Shown piece by piece: positions 7,931-15,762 of a DNA stretch of 64,000 nucleotides. The DNA lies in assembly GCF_004116265.1 (NCBI RefSeq), contig NZ_QOUX01000047.1, positions 558,001-622,000 on the forward strand, written 5' to 3'. Every line of letters begins with the position of its first letter. Position 1 is the first letter of the stretch. Below the pieces are notes generated by a model that saw only the letters and a program-made list of their open reading frames with translations, was not told where the DNA came from and searched no databases. This DNA comes from Anaerobacillus alkaliphilus (lineage in GTDB: Bacteria; Bacillota; Bacilli; Bacillales; Anaerobacillaceae). The translations under genes were made by a program, and so were the position numbers.

Positions 7931-9091
7931 CTAAGAATTCTCATTTTTGGTTTTTTCCAAAATCGCAATCCCTTGTATTTCCCCAATCCCACCATTTCCA
8001 TGTACTAACCCATATGAACCATCACATTGTCTAAGTTTTTGATACATATCAATTAAGGCATTTAATGCCGGGTTGTTCCAGGGCGCTCTCGCAAAATTCA
8101 TACCACCAGTGATTGTAATTTCATAGCGGGATAGAAAGTCTGATAAATCATCGATCGTGTCAATCATTCCTGTCGCTAATAAAAATGCGATTGGGATAGG
8201 CGGATAACAAGTATACGCTTCTAGATAAAGGTTTTTATTACGATATTCCTTTGCTACATGAATAGCTGCCTGTGATTGAGCTTCTACAAATGCCTTTCGT
8301 AAATGGGGAAACATCGATTTATTTTCCCCTACAATACTATCAATCTGCTCTGGAGATCCTTTTACACTTACGTACTTTACTCCTGATACTCTTATCCGTT
8401 CCGTTTTAGCAGTCTCTAAAAATTGGGTTGTATCTTCACTTGCAACAATCACTCCACCTGAAAAATCAATATTAGGGTTGGCACAATCTGTTAGCATGAA
8501 TAAATCTGCTTGATTCTCCTCTAATTGTCGACCTCTTTCAAAAGGAACTATAGTATCAGATAATTTTTGATAAGTTTTAAGGTAGTTCTTATATAACTCA
8601 TCACAATAACTACGAAACTCTGTCTTAGTTACTCCTAACTCCTGACAAACTAGGTGAGCAATTTGGTTATAGCATTGCATAATACTATGCGTGTCAAAAA
8701 TGCTCATTGCTTTTGTTATTTCATCTTTGCCATACATCTTTTTATTCGTTAATAACGGATCAAACCCAAAAATAAACACTGCATCATATAATCCAGTTTT
8801 AATAATCTCCTTCGCATCAGAAAGAGCTTGAATGGGACTTGCTCCACTTTTGTATGTATTCAGTTTATCAATTTCTTCACAGTCGAATATTTCAAAGTAA
8901 AATTGATTGGCAGCTTCAAAACTATTGAGCAATGGATCGATGAAAAAATAGGCTATTTTTTTATGATTTGAGAGGAGCTTACTATGTAATACAATTGCTT
9001 CTTTAAATGTCTCTTTTAAAACATCAATTGTAAGTTGGTGTTCCTGTTTAGAAGTAATTTTTTCGGCATAAACAATGTTCAATATTTTCAC
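7931..9091 (-). CDS. thiolase-fold protein, acetyl-CoA acetyltransferase-like, atypical active site
   Basis: 386 aa. Ordering of elements matches the thiolase superfamily: an N-half loop YKSGASPIQALSDAKEIIKTGLYDAVFIFG (classical CxSGxxA...G.aDvvlagG) and a C-terminal GLVHGNGGIGEIQGIAIL. The nucleophilic Cys position appears to be Tyr, and the usual GHP is replaced by ARAPWNN, resembling a subgroup of thiolase-like proteins with GGPxNN. So it probably binds acyl-CoA but catalysis is doubtful. GTG at 9091 is used; a TTG at 9082 behind GGGGTGA is an equally possible start. The pirin terminator lies just upstream, so it has its own start of transcription or reads through. Confidence 0.6.
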   Translation of the reverse strand: MKILNIVYAEKITSKQEHQLTIDVLKETFKEAIVLHSKLLSNHKKIAYFFIDPLLNSFEAANQFYFEIFDCEEIDKLNTYKSGASPIQALSDAKEIIKTGLYDAVFIFGFDPLLTNKKMYGKDEITKAMSIFDTHSIMQCYNQIAHLVCQELGVTKTEFRSYCDELYKNYLKTYQKLSDTIVPFERGRQLEENQADLFMLTDCANPNIDFSGGVIVASEDTTQFLETAKTERIRVSGVKYVSVKGSPEQIDSIVGENKSMFPHLRKAFVEAQSQAAIHVAKEYRNKNLYLEAYTCYPPIPIAFLLATGMIDTIDDLSDFLSRYEITITGGMNFARAPWNNPALNALIDMYQKLRQCDGSYGLVHGNGGIGEIQGIAILEKTKNENS

Positions 9092-9096
9092 CCCAG

Positions 9097-9128
9097 CAAA
9101 AAAAATTGCCTCCTTTCGCTAAGGAGGC
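9097..9128 (-). terminator. terminator after the pirin gene
   Basis: Minus strand GCCTCCTTAGCGAAAGGAGGC followed by AATTTTTTTT. The GGAGG of its 3' arm is only 14 nt ahead of the next GTG and could double as a weak RBS. Confidence 0.9.
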
Positions 9129-9144
9129 TTATATTTTCCATCTA

Positions 9145-10032
9145 CTACTTAGAATTTGAACCTATTTTCCCAAACTTTCCTGCTTGAAAGTCACGAAATG
9201 CTTGTTGTATTTCTTCCATTGTATTCATCACAAACGGTCCATAAGCAACTACTTCTTCTCTTATCGGAGCACCGGAATAGACTAGCACCTTTGAGCGTCT
9301 GCTGTTTGACTTTATCTTAAGCGAGCTGGGATTCGTTACATCTCCTGTTTCTTGGAACGTTAATGTTGCTACCCCATGCTTTTGCAAATTCACATAACTT
9401 TCACCAAAGTCAAGATCCCCTGATAATACGTATAAAAATGCATTATGGTTTTCTGGTAAAATGAGTTCATACGCTCCACCATTCTCTAAGAGAATTTCAG
9501 ACATCGTAATTGGAACGGCTGACATAAGGGGTCCCGTCACACCTGCTATGTCACCTGAGAATACTTTAATTGAGCCACCTTCAAACTCTACAACAGGAGC
9601 ATCCTCAGAATATACCGTTTGGTAGCTCGTCGGAGAGTTTTTTAGTTCACTAGGTAAGTTTAACCACAGTTGAAGAGTGTGGGCGATATCATCTTCCACC
9701 CCTTCTTCGGCATGTACCGCCCCCCAACCAGCATTCATATATTGCATATCACCTGGTTCAAGAATATCATGTCCCCCCGCGTTATCGATATGTTCAAGTC
9801 GTCCATCTATGACATAGGTAATGGTTTGAAAGCCTCGGTGAGGGTGATCGGAAAATGTACCTTTTTTAAACCAATCTTCTGCCATAAGAATGAACGGGTC
9901 AAAGTCATACCACCGGTTGGTAGGCAAGACCCAGCCTTTTTGAACAGCTGGAAAACTGGCTTCCGAATAGCGAACGTACCAATGTTCCTTTACACTTCGT
10001 TTAAACATTTGATCTGATGCCTCTATTGTCAT
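9145..10032 (-). CDS. pirin-family cupin protein
   Basis: 295 aa bicupin. The N-terminal cupin holds the metal-site signature HPHRGFQTITYVIDGRLEHID and later AGWGAVHAEEG, giving the three His and one Glu ligands of pirins; the C-terminal cupin (ELILPENHNAFLYVLSGDL) is the usual partner. Some bacterial pirins have quercetin 2,3-dioxygenase activity; whether this one does is not visible. Start at 10032 follows AAAGGAGATTTTT; an upstream in-frame start lacks one. Monocistronic between two terminators. Confidence 0.88.
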   Translation of the reverse strand: MTIEASDQMFKRSVKEHWYVRYSEASFPAVQKGWVLPTNRWYDFDPFILMAEDWFKKGTFSDHPHRGFQTITYVIDGRLEHIDNAGGHDILEPGDMQYMNAGWGAVHAEEGVEDDIAHTLQLWLNLPSELKNSPTSYQTVYSEDAPVVEFEGGSIKVFSGDIAGVTGPLMSAVPITMSEILLENGGAYELILPENHNAFLYVLSGDLDFGESYVNLQKHGVATLTFQETGDVTNPSSLKIKSNSRRSKVLVYSGAPIREEVVAYGPFVMNTMEEIQQAFRDFQAGKFGKIGSNSK

Positions 10033-10117
10033 AAAAATCTCCTTTAGCCCTGATAAGTTATACACTTATTCTAATACAAGATCCACGAATTATTAAATGA
10101 GAAGCACCTAATAATGT

Positions 10118-10741
10118 TCAGCTACCTCTTTTTTCTAATTCTTTAGCAGTTGCACTTGTTTCTACTTCTTTTTCATCCTTTAATGTGCCAAATAGTATAT
10201 CAACAAAAGGAGTTGAAACCCCATACCAATAGTTTTCATTCTTAAAATGATGGAGTGTATGGGTTTTCTTTAACCATTTCCCAAATTGAGTCCTAGGTTT
10301 AAGTGGCTGATGTGCCACATAATGCTTCCATTCATAAACTAGCAGCATCAAAATTAGACCAAGACTAAAAGATAAAGTCCCTACTAGTAGTTGACTAAAC
10401 AAATAAAAGATAAAAGAAAGCAACGTGAAAGTAGGTAAGCTATACCAAATTGGTAGAAATAATAAGTGAAAGTCATTTGGGTATTTGTGGTGGTCGTAGT
10501 GTAAGCGCTTTAATATTTTCAGAAAAAATGGATTTTTAGGAGCTTTTAAATGAAAAAAGAAGCGGTGAGTTAAATACTCGCTAAACATAAACGTGACAAT
10601 ACCAATCACAAAAAAAGCTAATAGTGATAATTCAATCCCCTGCCATACTATGAAACTACTAATCAAAAATCCAATGGCTAGCATTACTAAAATATCCACA
10701 TGAAAAAAGAATGCACGGTAAATTGGCCAATTATTCTTCAT
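10118..10741 (-). CDS. membrane fatty-acid hydroxylase / sterol desaturase family protein
   Basis: 207 aa, four to five hydrophobic segments and the histidine clusters of the di-iron membrane hydroxylases: HRFFFH, HYDHHKYP, HYVAH and HTLHHF. These ligate the di-iron centre on the cytoplasmic side. Members hydroxylate or desaturate lipids or carotenoids; the substrate is unknown. ATG at 10741 follows AGGAG with 8-nt spacing and overlaps the end of the GntR gene by 11 bp, so the two are translationally coupled and the regulator probably controls this enzyme. Confidence 0.82.
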   Translation of the reverse strand: MKNNWPIYRAFFFHVDILVMLAIGFLISSFIVWQGIELSLLAFFVIGIVTFMFSEYLTHRFFFHLKAPKNPFFLKILKRLHYDHHKYPNDFHLLFLPIWYSLPTFTLLSFIFYLFSQLLVGTLSFSLGLILMLLVYEWKHYVAHQPLKPRTQFGKWLKKTHTLHHFKNENYWYGVSTPFVDILFGTLKDEKEVETSATAKELEKRGS

Positions 10742-11429
10742 ATTGATCACTCCTGCTCTTTTTAGTTTTCCATAGTTCTAAACTTCTCTTCATCATTTCT
10801 AGAGATAACCTTTCAGTACCCTCAACATCTTTCTCAAAAAGCGCTTGTAAAAAATCATCATAAAACTTTCGTGAAGCCTCTCTGTGACTAGCTTCCTGAA
10901 AATACTTTTCACCTAACCTCAGATACACATCTTTAAAGCTATTAAGAATAAGTAAATAAATCGGATTAGATGATAACTTAGCGAGTCCTTGTTGGAGATG
11001 CCAGTCAAACGAAGCAAAAGAACTAGCGTCATCTTCAAGTTCATCTAAATTGGTAAAGAGAGCAATCACTTTCACAGGATGTTGAGTAATCGCATCCTTC
11101 GTGTAGGTAGGTGTAAGGGAAATACGAAGCTCAAGGACATATTCAATGAATTGATCAGGTATTTCTGGTGATGCTTTTAGAATATTGACAATTGTCATTA
11201 AGTTTCCTTGTTTCCAATATTCATTGACAATCGCTGGACTATTTTTACGAATGGTAATCCACCCATCCCGTTCTAATCTCTGAAGAACTTCCCTGATCGT
11301 TGGGCGTCCTACAGAAAAAGATGTAGCTAGGTCTCTTTCAGATAACATACTCTCCCCAGGTTTATACTCTCCTGTTAAAATAGACGATATTAACGCTTTT
11401 TCAATAAGATCAGACGAGCGCTCTTTCAT
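10731..11429 (-). CDS. GntR/FadR-family transcriptional regulator
   Basis: 232 aa. N-terminal winged HTH (ISSILTGEYKPGESMLSERDLATSFSVGRPTIREVLQRLERDGWI, residues ~14-58) and an all-helical FadR-type C-terminal effector domain. FadR relatives bind acyl-CoA; here the downstream coupled gene is a lipid-hydroxylase-like enzyme, so a fatty-acid-derived ligand is plausible but inferred. A GntR-type palindrome lies 34 bp upstream of the start, consistent with autoregulation. Confidence 0.88.
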   Translation of the reverse strand: MKERSSDLIEKALISSILTGEYKPGESMLSERDLATSFSVGRPTIREVLQRLERDGWITIRKNSPAIVNEYWKQGNLMTIVNILKASPEIPDQFIEYVLELRISLTPTYTKDAITQHPVKVIALFTNLDELEDDASSFASFDWHLQQGLAKLSSNPIYLLILNSFKDVYLRLGEKYFQEASHREASRKFYDDFLQALFEKDVEGTERLSLEMMKRSLELWKTKKSRSDQYEE

Positions 11430-11462
11430 CTCGAATCCCCCTGGCTATATCAATTTTCCATC

Positions 11463-11473
11463 TGGTATTACCA
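11463..11473. promoter_or_regulatory. GntR-type operator
   Basis: TGGTATTACCA is a perfect 11-bp palindrome matching the general GntR layout (NyGTM-N0-1-KACyN). It sits just upstream of the GntR gene, where a repressor would block its own transcription. Confidence 0.55.
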
Positions 11474-11732
11474 CTTTAAACCAGGACAACCCACATTGTC
11501 AAACTATTTAGAAAATGAAAGGTTATTCATAACAGTTTTTTTCATACGTCTCGTCCTCTACTCAACCCATGTCCTACAAATAAGGCTCACTTCTGCTTGT
11601 CCCAGTAATGCGTTTGTTTAGAAGAAACTTCTGGTTGATTACCTTTGAGTTCATAATTAAAAAGCATTGCTGGAGTTACTTAAGCAATGCACTCATTACA
11701 TGAACAAAGTTATATTTTTATTTCCATCTCTA
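11474..11732. other. intergenic region, little content
   Basis: Between the GntR operator and the DUF962 gene. Apart from the terminator at 11658-11692 it holds only a 26-codon minus-strand frame (MLFNYELKGNQPEV..., start near 11667) that looks coding-like in composition but has no RBS and starts inside the terminator stem; it may be a gene remnant. Confidence 0.3.
11658..11692 (-). terminator. terminator of the DUF962 gene
   Basis: Minus strand GCATTGCTTAAG, loop, AGCAATGC, TTTTTAAT, 41 bp after the stop codon. Confidence 0.75.
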
Positions 11733-12041
11733 TTATTTTGGTAATACCTTTTTTCTTGTAATGAACTCAAAGCTAAGCAGAAAGAACCAAATAAATCCGG
11801 CATAAAACCCAAGCAGAGGATACTTAAATGCCGCAGGTTTATTTTTTTCAAAATAAAAGTGACCTACCCATGAAAAAGCATAATGTAATAAAGCCAAGCA
11901 AATAGTTACTTTTAAATTTATAAACAAAAAAATCCATGCAATAAAAGCAAACATAAAAGCAAAATAATGCAATAGTTGGTTCCACTTATTCTTGTGTGCA
12001 CTTTGGTATTGGATCAAATTTTTTCTTAATCTTTCATTCAT
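11733..12041 (-). CDS. DUF962 / Mpo1-like membrane protein
   Basis: 102 aa with three hydrophobic stretches and conserved histidines: LLHYFAFMFAFIAW, LLHYAFSWVGHFYFEKNKPAAFKYPLLGFY. The pattern HYx..HFYFEKNKPAxFKYP is the DUF962 signature; the yeast relative Mpo1 is an Fe-dependent dioxygenase in phytosphingosine alpha-oxidation. Whether the bacterial form does lipid alpha-oxidation is unproven. Start at 12041 (MNERLRKN) behind CGGAGA. Confidence 0.8.
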   Translation of the reverse strand: MNERLRKNLIQYQSAHKNKWNQLLHYFAFMFAFIAWIFLFINLKVTICLALLHYAFSWVGHFYFEKNKPAAFKYPLLGFYAGFIWFFLLSFEFITRKKVLPK

Positions 12042-12213
12042 TTTTATTCTCCGTTTCAATGCAGTTTTTTCCAAGCTCTTTTGTTACCATATTAATAGTT
12101 CCCCACTAACGGTAACAACAGCTTATTTATCTATTGCACATCGTTAGTGAATTTCCCTCTAAATTAAATTGCATTAACGATGACCGAACTAAAAAAATTT
12201 CCAATACATTAAG

Positions 12214-12244
12214 AAAGCCTAAATCACCAGGGGATTTAGGCTTT
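12214..12244. terminator. hairpin terminator beside the MITE
   Basis: AAGCCTAAATC, 7-nt loop, GATTTAGGCTT, with moderate U-runs on both sides. It is probably the original terminator of the DUF1801 gene (stop at 12456), from which it is now separated by the 193-bp MITE. Confidence 0.65.
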
Positions 12245-12250
12245 ACTTTA

Positions 12251-12443
12251 GGCTGTTTTCGCAAAGTTTGTTGCTTTCGTAAAAATCCCAAAAGCCGGAT
12301 TTTTACACAAATTACTAAGAATTCACCACTAATTTAGTAAGTAATGCTCTTTTCTTTACATAATTTATTGGCTTATATCTTCATCTAGGCTATTTTTCCG
12401 ATAATTTCAGGATAGAAAAGCCACAATGTATACGAAAAGAGCC
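12251..12443 (+). mobile_element. MITE copy 2, full length (193 bp)
   Basis: Imperfect terminal inverted repeats of ~27 bp: GGCTGTTTTCGCAAAGTTTG at the left and, read inwards, GGCTCTTTTCGTATACATTG at the right. Flanked by a perfect 8-bp duplication TTACTTTA (12243-12250 and 12444-12451). No coding capacity. Closely similar along its length to the copy at 36771. The GGCTCTTT ends and 8-bp duplication resemble ISL3-family elements, which may mobilise it in trans; this is inference. Confidence 0.88.
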
Positions 12444-12455
12444 TTACTTTATAAT

Positions 12456-12875
12456 TTAGTCGTTGGGATACGTTTCTTGCAAGAATTTTATCGATTGTGT
12501 AATTAATGCTTTTAATACATCAACATCAATATCTGCTAGCTTGTTAATATAAACACAGGCTTTACCAGTCGTATGCTTACCGAAATCTCTTAATACTCTT
12601 TCTGTGTCACCAGTAGCAAAATACAAACTAATTTTCCCTTTTCGCGGAGAAAAGCCAACTAGTGGCGCATCTCCTTCGTGTCCTGAAGCATATTTATAGT
12701 GATAAGAACCATATCCGATGATACTTGGTCCCCACATTTTTGCAGGGTAACCGGATGTCTCTGTAAAAATGTCTAATAACCGATAGGCGTCTTCTCGTTT
12801 ACGGTCACTTTCAACACTCTCAATAAATTCAATCACACTATTTTCAGTTTCTTTTGTTTTTAACTCATACGCCAT
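12456..12875 (-). CDS. DUF1801 domain protein
   Basis: 139 aa. The stretch DAYRLLDIFTETSGYPAKMWGPSIIGYGSYHYKYASGHEGDAPLVGFSPRKGKISLYF is characteristic of DUF1801 (YdhG-like) proteins, a small alpha-beta fold also seen in frataxin-like CyaY/Fra relatives. Biochemical role not known. Follows the luciferase-like gene by 23 bp, so likely cotranscribed with it. The MITE lies 12 bp after its stop. Confidence 0.8.
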   Translation of the reverse strand: MAYELKTKETENSVIEFIESVESDRKREDAYRLLDIFTETSGYPAKMWGPSIIGYGSYHYKYASGHEGDAPLVGFSPRKGKISLYFATGDTERVLRDFGKHTTGKACVYINKLADIDVDVLKALITQSIKFLQETYPND

Positions 12876-12898
12876 AACTTCACTCTTCTCTACACGTA

Positions 12899-13957
12899 TT
12901 AATTTTCAGGGTTTTCAGCTTCCCATTTTGAAACTTCCTCACGAACTTGCGGAGCAACCTCTGTTCCTAACAACTTGATCGCATTCATTACATCTTCATG
13001 AGGCATGGAACCAACAGGAACATGAAGCATAAACCTTGTAATACCGACGTTTTTACGAAGATGGATGATTTTTTCAGCAACTGTAGTTGAATTTCCCACG
13101 TATAACGCACCCTCAAAGCTTCTTGCAGCGTCAAAGCTTGCACGATCATAATGGCCCCAACCTCGCTCACGACCAATTACGTTCATCACATACTGAGTAG
13201 AAGGGAAAAATTTATCCGCTGCTGTTTGGGTTGACTCTGCAATAAACCCATGTGAGTGAGAGGCTACTGGTAGTTTTGATGGGTCGTGACCAGCTTGTGC
13301 TGCTGCTCTTTTATATAATTTTACGAGAGGAGCAAATTGTACTGGGCTCCCACCGATGATTGCTAGTACGAGTGGCAGTCCAAGTAGGCCTGCACGGATC
13401 ACCGATTCTGTATTTCCACCACTACCAATCCAGACAGGTAAAGGGTTTTGCTCTGGTCTTGGATACACTCCTAAGTTATTAATTGCCGGACGATGTCCAC
13501 CCTTCCAAGTTACCTTTTCTGAGTCACGAATTTTTAATAAAAGCTCTAATTTTTCATCAAAAAGCTCATTATAATCCTTTAAATCATAGCCAAACAACGG
13601 AAAGGATTCGATAAAGGAGCCTCTTCCGGCCATAATTTCCGCTCGTCCATTAGAGATACCATCAAGTGTTGAAAATTCTTGAAACACTCGGACAGGATCG
13701 GCAGATGATAGTACCGTAACTGCACTTGTTAACCGGATGTTTTTTGTTCGTGATGCGGCAGCAGCCAAAACAACTGCTGGAGATGATGCCGCAAAATCTT
13801 CACGGTGATGCTCACCTACACCAAATACATCCAAACCAACTTGATCCGCTAGAACAATCTCCTCGACAACATTCCGTAATCGTTTTGCATGACTTATTAC
13901 TTCACCGGTATGTACATCAGGTGTAGTTTCTACAAACGTACTAATTCCAATTTCCAT
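12899..13957 (-). CDS. LLM-class flavin-dependent oxidoreductase (luciferase-like)
   Basis: 352 aa TIM-barrel of the bacterial-luciferase family. Features: LDVFGVGEHHREDFAASSPAVVLAAAASRTKNIRLTSAVTVLSSADPVRVFQEFSTLDGISNGRAEIMAGRGSF, with the conserved EHH and the SNGR(A/V)E segment. Uses reduced FMN from a partner reductase for oxygenation or oxidation of an unknown substrate. RBS GGAGGAACAACT before ATG. In a two-gene operon with the DUF1801 gene. Confidence 0.85.
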   Translation of the reverse strand: MEIGISTFVETTPDVHTGEVISHAKRLRNVVEEIVLADQVGLDVFGVGEHHREDFAASSPAVVLAAAASRTKNIRLTSAVTVLSSADPVRVFQEFSTLDGISNGRAEIMAGRGSFIESFPLFGYDLKDYNELFDEKLELLLKIRDSEKVTWKGGHRPAINNLGVYPRPEQNPLPVWIGSGGNTESVIRAGLLGLPLVLAIIGGSPVQFAPLVKLYKRAAAQAGHDPSKLPVASHSHGFIAESTQTAADKFFPSTQYVMNVIGRERGWGHYDRASFDAARSFEGALYVGNSTTVAEKIIHLRKNVGITRFMLHVPVGSMPHEDVMNAIKLLGTEVAPQVREEVSKWEAENPEN

Positions 13958-14075
13958 AGTTGTTCCTCCACAATCAACATAAAATCTTTAATTCATATAT
14001 CTTCATTTTGAGGCTTTCATTCACCTATTTCAAGTTATTTGAACTTTTTTGGGTACTCTAACTATAAATTCGCTT

Positions 14076-14103
14076 TTACAACTTAAAAAAATATTGGTAA
14101 AAT
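14076..14103 (+). promoter_or_regulatory. guaC promoter (sigma-A type)
   Basis: TTACAA, 16 bp, TAAAAT with an extended TGG just before the -10 box, 43 bp upstream of the guaC ATG. Confidence 0.55.
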
Positions 14104-14146
14104 AGCTTGTACGTTTAATTTATGATTTTTCATTAGGGGTGTTACA

Positions 14147-15130
14147 ATGGACAACGTGTTTGACTATGAAGATATTCAATTAATTCCGGCAAAAAGTATT
14201 GTAAAGAGTCGTACCGAATGTGATACATCGGTGGAATTTGGTGGTAGAAGATTTAAACTACCAGTCGTTCCTGCGAATATGCAAACGATTATTGATGAAA
14301 AAGTTGCGATTTACTTAGCTGAAAATGACTATTTCTATATCATGCATCGCTTTCAACCAGAAACTCGAATTGACTTTATTCGAAACATGAATGAACGTGG
14401 CTTATATTCTTCCATCAGTGTTGGCGTGAAAGATGAAGAATATAACTTTATCCTTCAATTAGCCGAAGAAGGACTTGTACCTGAATATATTACGATTGAT
14501 ATTGCCCATGGCCATTCTAATGCTGTAATTGAAATGATCAAGCATATCAAAACACATATCCCTCAAAGTTTTGTCATCGCAGGAAATGTTGGTACGCCTG
14601 AAGCAGTTAGAGAATTAGAGCGTGCCGGTGCTGACGCGACAAAAGTAGGTATCGGACCTGGGAAAGTTTGTATAACAAAAATCAAAACTGGATTTGGTAC
14701 AGGTGGATGGCAATTAGCTGCCCTACGTTGGTGCGCAAAAGCTGCAAGTAAACCAATCATCGCAGACGGCGGTATCCGTACGCATGGCGACATCGCTAAA
14801 TCAGTACGCTTTGGTGCGTCAATGGTAATGATCGGTTCTTTATTTGCTGGCCATGAAGAATCTCCTGGAGAAACAGTTGAAATTGAAGGAAAGCTATGCA
14901 AAGAATACTTTGGTTCGGCTTCTGAGTTCCAAAAAGGAGAAAGAAAAAATGTTGAAGGTAAGAGAATGTACGTCGAGCACAAAGGTTCTCTACAAGATAC
15001 GTTAACCGAAATGGAACAAGATCTTCAGTCCTCCATTTCGTATGCAGGTGGTAACACATTAGATTCAATCCGTCACGTTGACTATGTTATCGTAAAAAAT
15101 TCAATTTTCAACGGTGATAAAGTATACTAA
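14147..15130 (+). CDS. guaC: GMP reductase
   Basis: 327 aa IMPDH/GMPR barrel of the short GuaC type found in Firmicutes. It converts GMP to IMP with NADPH, releasing ammonia, and so rebalances purine pools. Visible are the phosphate-binding [28 protein letters not shown] and the catalytic loop [17 protein letters not shown] with Cys175. Length equals the family norm. Monocistronic: own promoter upstream, terminator 5 bp after the stop. Confidence 0.95.
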   Translation: MDNVFDYEDIQLIPAKSIVKSRTECDTSVEFGGRRFKLPVVPANMQTIIDEKVAIYLAENDYFYIMHRFQPETRIDFIRNMNERGLYSSISVGVKDEEYNFILQLAEEGLVPEYITIDIAHGHSNAVIEMIKHIKTHIPQSFVIAGNVGTPEAVRELERAGADATKVGIGPGKVCITKIKTGFGTGGWQLAALRWCAKAASKPIIADGGIRTHGDIAKSVRFGASMVMIGSLFAGHEESPGETVEIEGKLCKEYFGSASEFQKGERKNVEGKRMYVEHKGSLQDTLTEMEQDLQSSISYAGGNTLDSIRHVDYVIVKNSIFNGDKVY

Positions 15131-15134
15131 GATG

Positions 15135-15162
15135 AAACAGTCCCTTACAGGGGCTGTTTTTG
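15135..15162 (+). terminator. guaC terminator
   Basis: AACAGTCCC, loop TTACA, GGGGCTGTT, TTTG, directly after the guaC stop. Confidence 0.85.
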
Positions 15163-15165
15163 TAT

Positions 15166-15193
15166 TTGAAAAATTCGAATGATCATGTATAAT
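15166..15193 (+). promoter_or_regulatory. promoter of the antitoxin RNA
   Basis: TTGAAA, 16 bp, TATAAT: near-consensus sigma-A promoter with no gene downstream on this strand, only the structured RNA complementary to the toxin mRNA 3' end. Confidence 0.75.
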
Positions 15194-15199
15194 GAACAT

Positions 15200-15343
15200 A
15201 ATCACTTACGAAAATAAAAGTGACCGAGTGCTCCAACACCCGGTCATACAACGACACGCCGCAGTAATAGCGGCTCACCCATAGGTAGAACTATCGAAAT
15301 AGCCCCCTTACTTGGTCGTCAGGGTGGCTATTTCTTTTTTGTT
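15200..15343 (+). ncRNA. antisense RNA antitoxin of a type I toxin-antitoxin locus
   Basis: A ~140-nt structured transcript: first hairpin 15221-15247 (GTGACCGAGTG...CACCCGGTCAT), second GCCGC/GCGGC near 15258-15273, then a terminator 15296-15340 (GAAATAGCC...GGCTATTTC, TTTTTT). It is transcribed toward the toxin gene and is complementary to the last codons and 3' UTR of the toxin mRNA, as in TxpA/RatA and BsrG/SR4-type pairs. Exact ends are estimated from promoter and terminator. Confidence 0.75.
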
Positions 15344-15435
15344 ACGTAGACGACAATCGTTATGATGAATGTAAAGGCTGTTATTAGTAATAAGCCAAAT
15401 TGAGCGATTAGACTAAATGCCTCAAATGTCGTCAA
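15328..15435 (-). CDS. Hol-Tox type I toxin peptide, 35 aa
   Basis: TTG-initiated peptide beginning MTTFEAFSLIAQFGLLLI, with one transmembrane helix and a VTKKK tail: the typical 'putative holin-like toxin' of Firmicutes. SD AAGGGGGTGA is 5 nt before the TTG, but it can pair with CCCCTTT just upstream, hiding it. The 5' UTR element CAGGGTGGC (complement of 15468-15476) can pair perfectly with GCCACCCTG at the mRNA 3' side (complement of 15320-15328). The antisense RNA covers the 3' end. Overproduced peptide would depolarise the membrane; normally silenced by the RNA. Confidence 0.85.
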   Translation of the reverse strand: MTTFEAFSLIAQFGLLLITAFTFIITIVVYVTKKK

Positions 15436-15497
15436 AAGCGTCACCCCCTTTCTAAAGGGGATTAGCCGCCACCCTGCTTTATGTAGTTGTTACTTCT

Positions 15498-15506
15498 ATT
15501 ATACCA
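15498..15506 (-). promoter_or_regulatory. toxin mRNA promoter -10 region
   Basis: Minus strand TGGTATAAT, an extended -10 box. No good -35 is present, as is acceptable with an extended -10. Predicted mRNA start near 15490; its 3' end would be the ACCGGGTG/CACTCGGT hairpin near 15221-15247. Confidence 0.55.
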
Positions 15507-15531
15507 ATCATACGTTCGTATTTCTATCTTT

Positions 15532-15762
15532 TTATTGTTGGAAAACCTTTGCGACAGAAATCATTCGTGGTCTTGCTGTCTTAAACCATTGCATACAAAG
15601 AATAAAAAATAGAACGGCATCAACTAGATCTCCTCCGTAATACATGAGCATGCTCCCTATTTCAGCTTCGGCTGTTGGTACTCCAGTGGGCGGATGGCCA
15701 TTTAAATATAGAGAGCGATGAGAACCAGAAATGGTAAAGATGCTTGAAGCCGAAAAACTCAC
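15532..15762 (-). pseudogene. C-terminal fragment of a CtaG-like cytochrome oxidase assembly protein
   Basis: 76 codons. The segment AEAEIGSMLMYYGGDLVDAVLFFILCMQWF resembles the last transmembrane region of caa3-type CtaG proteins (DQxxGGxxMWxxGxxV pattern). A full CtaG is ~290 aa, so only the last quarter is present. Its GTG overlaps the TGA of the alkD-like gene (GTGA), so it could still be translated by coupling. Best read as a remnant truncated by a deletion that joined it to alkD; identity moderately sure. Confidence 0.45.

Noticed and set aside
11590-11667. 26-aa minus-strand peptide MLFNYELKGNQPEV...
   Set aside because: Starts inside a terminator stem without RBS; probably a remnant.
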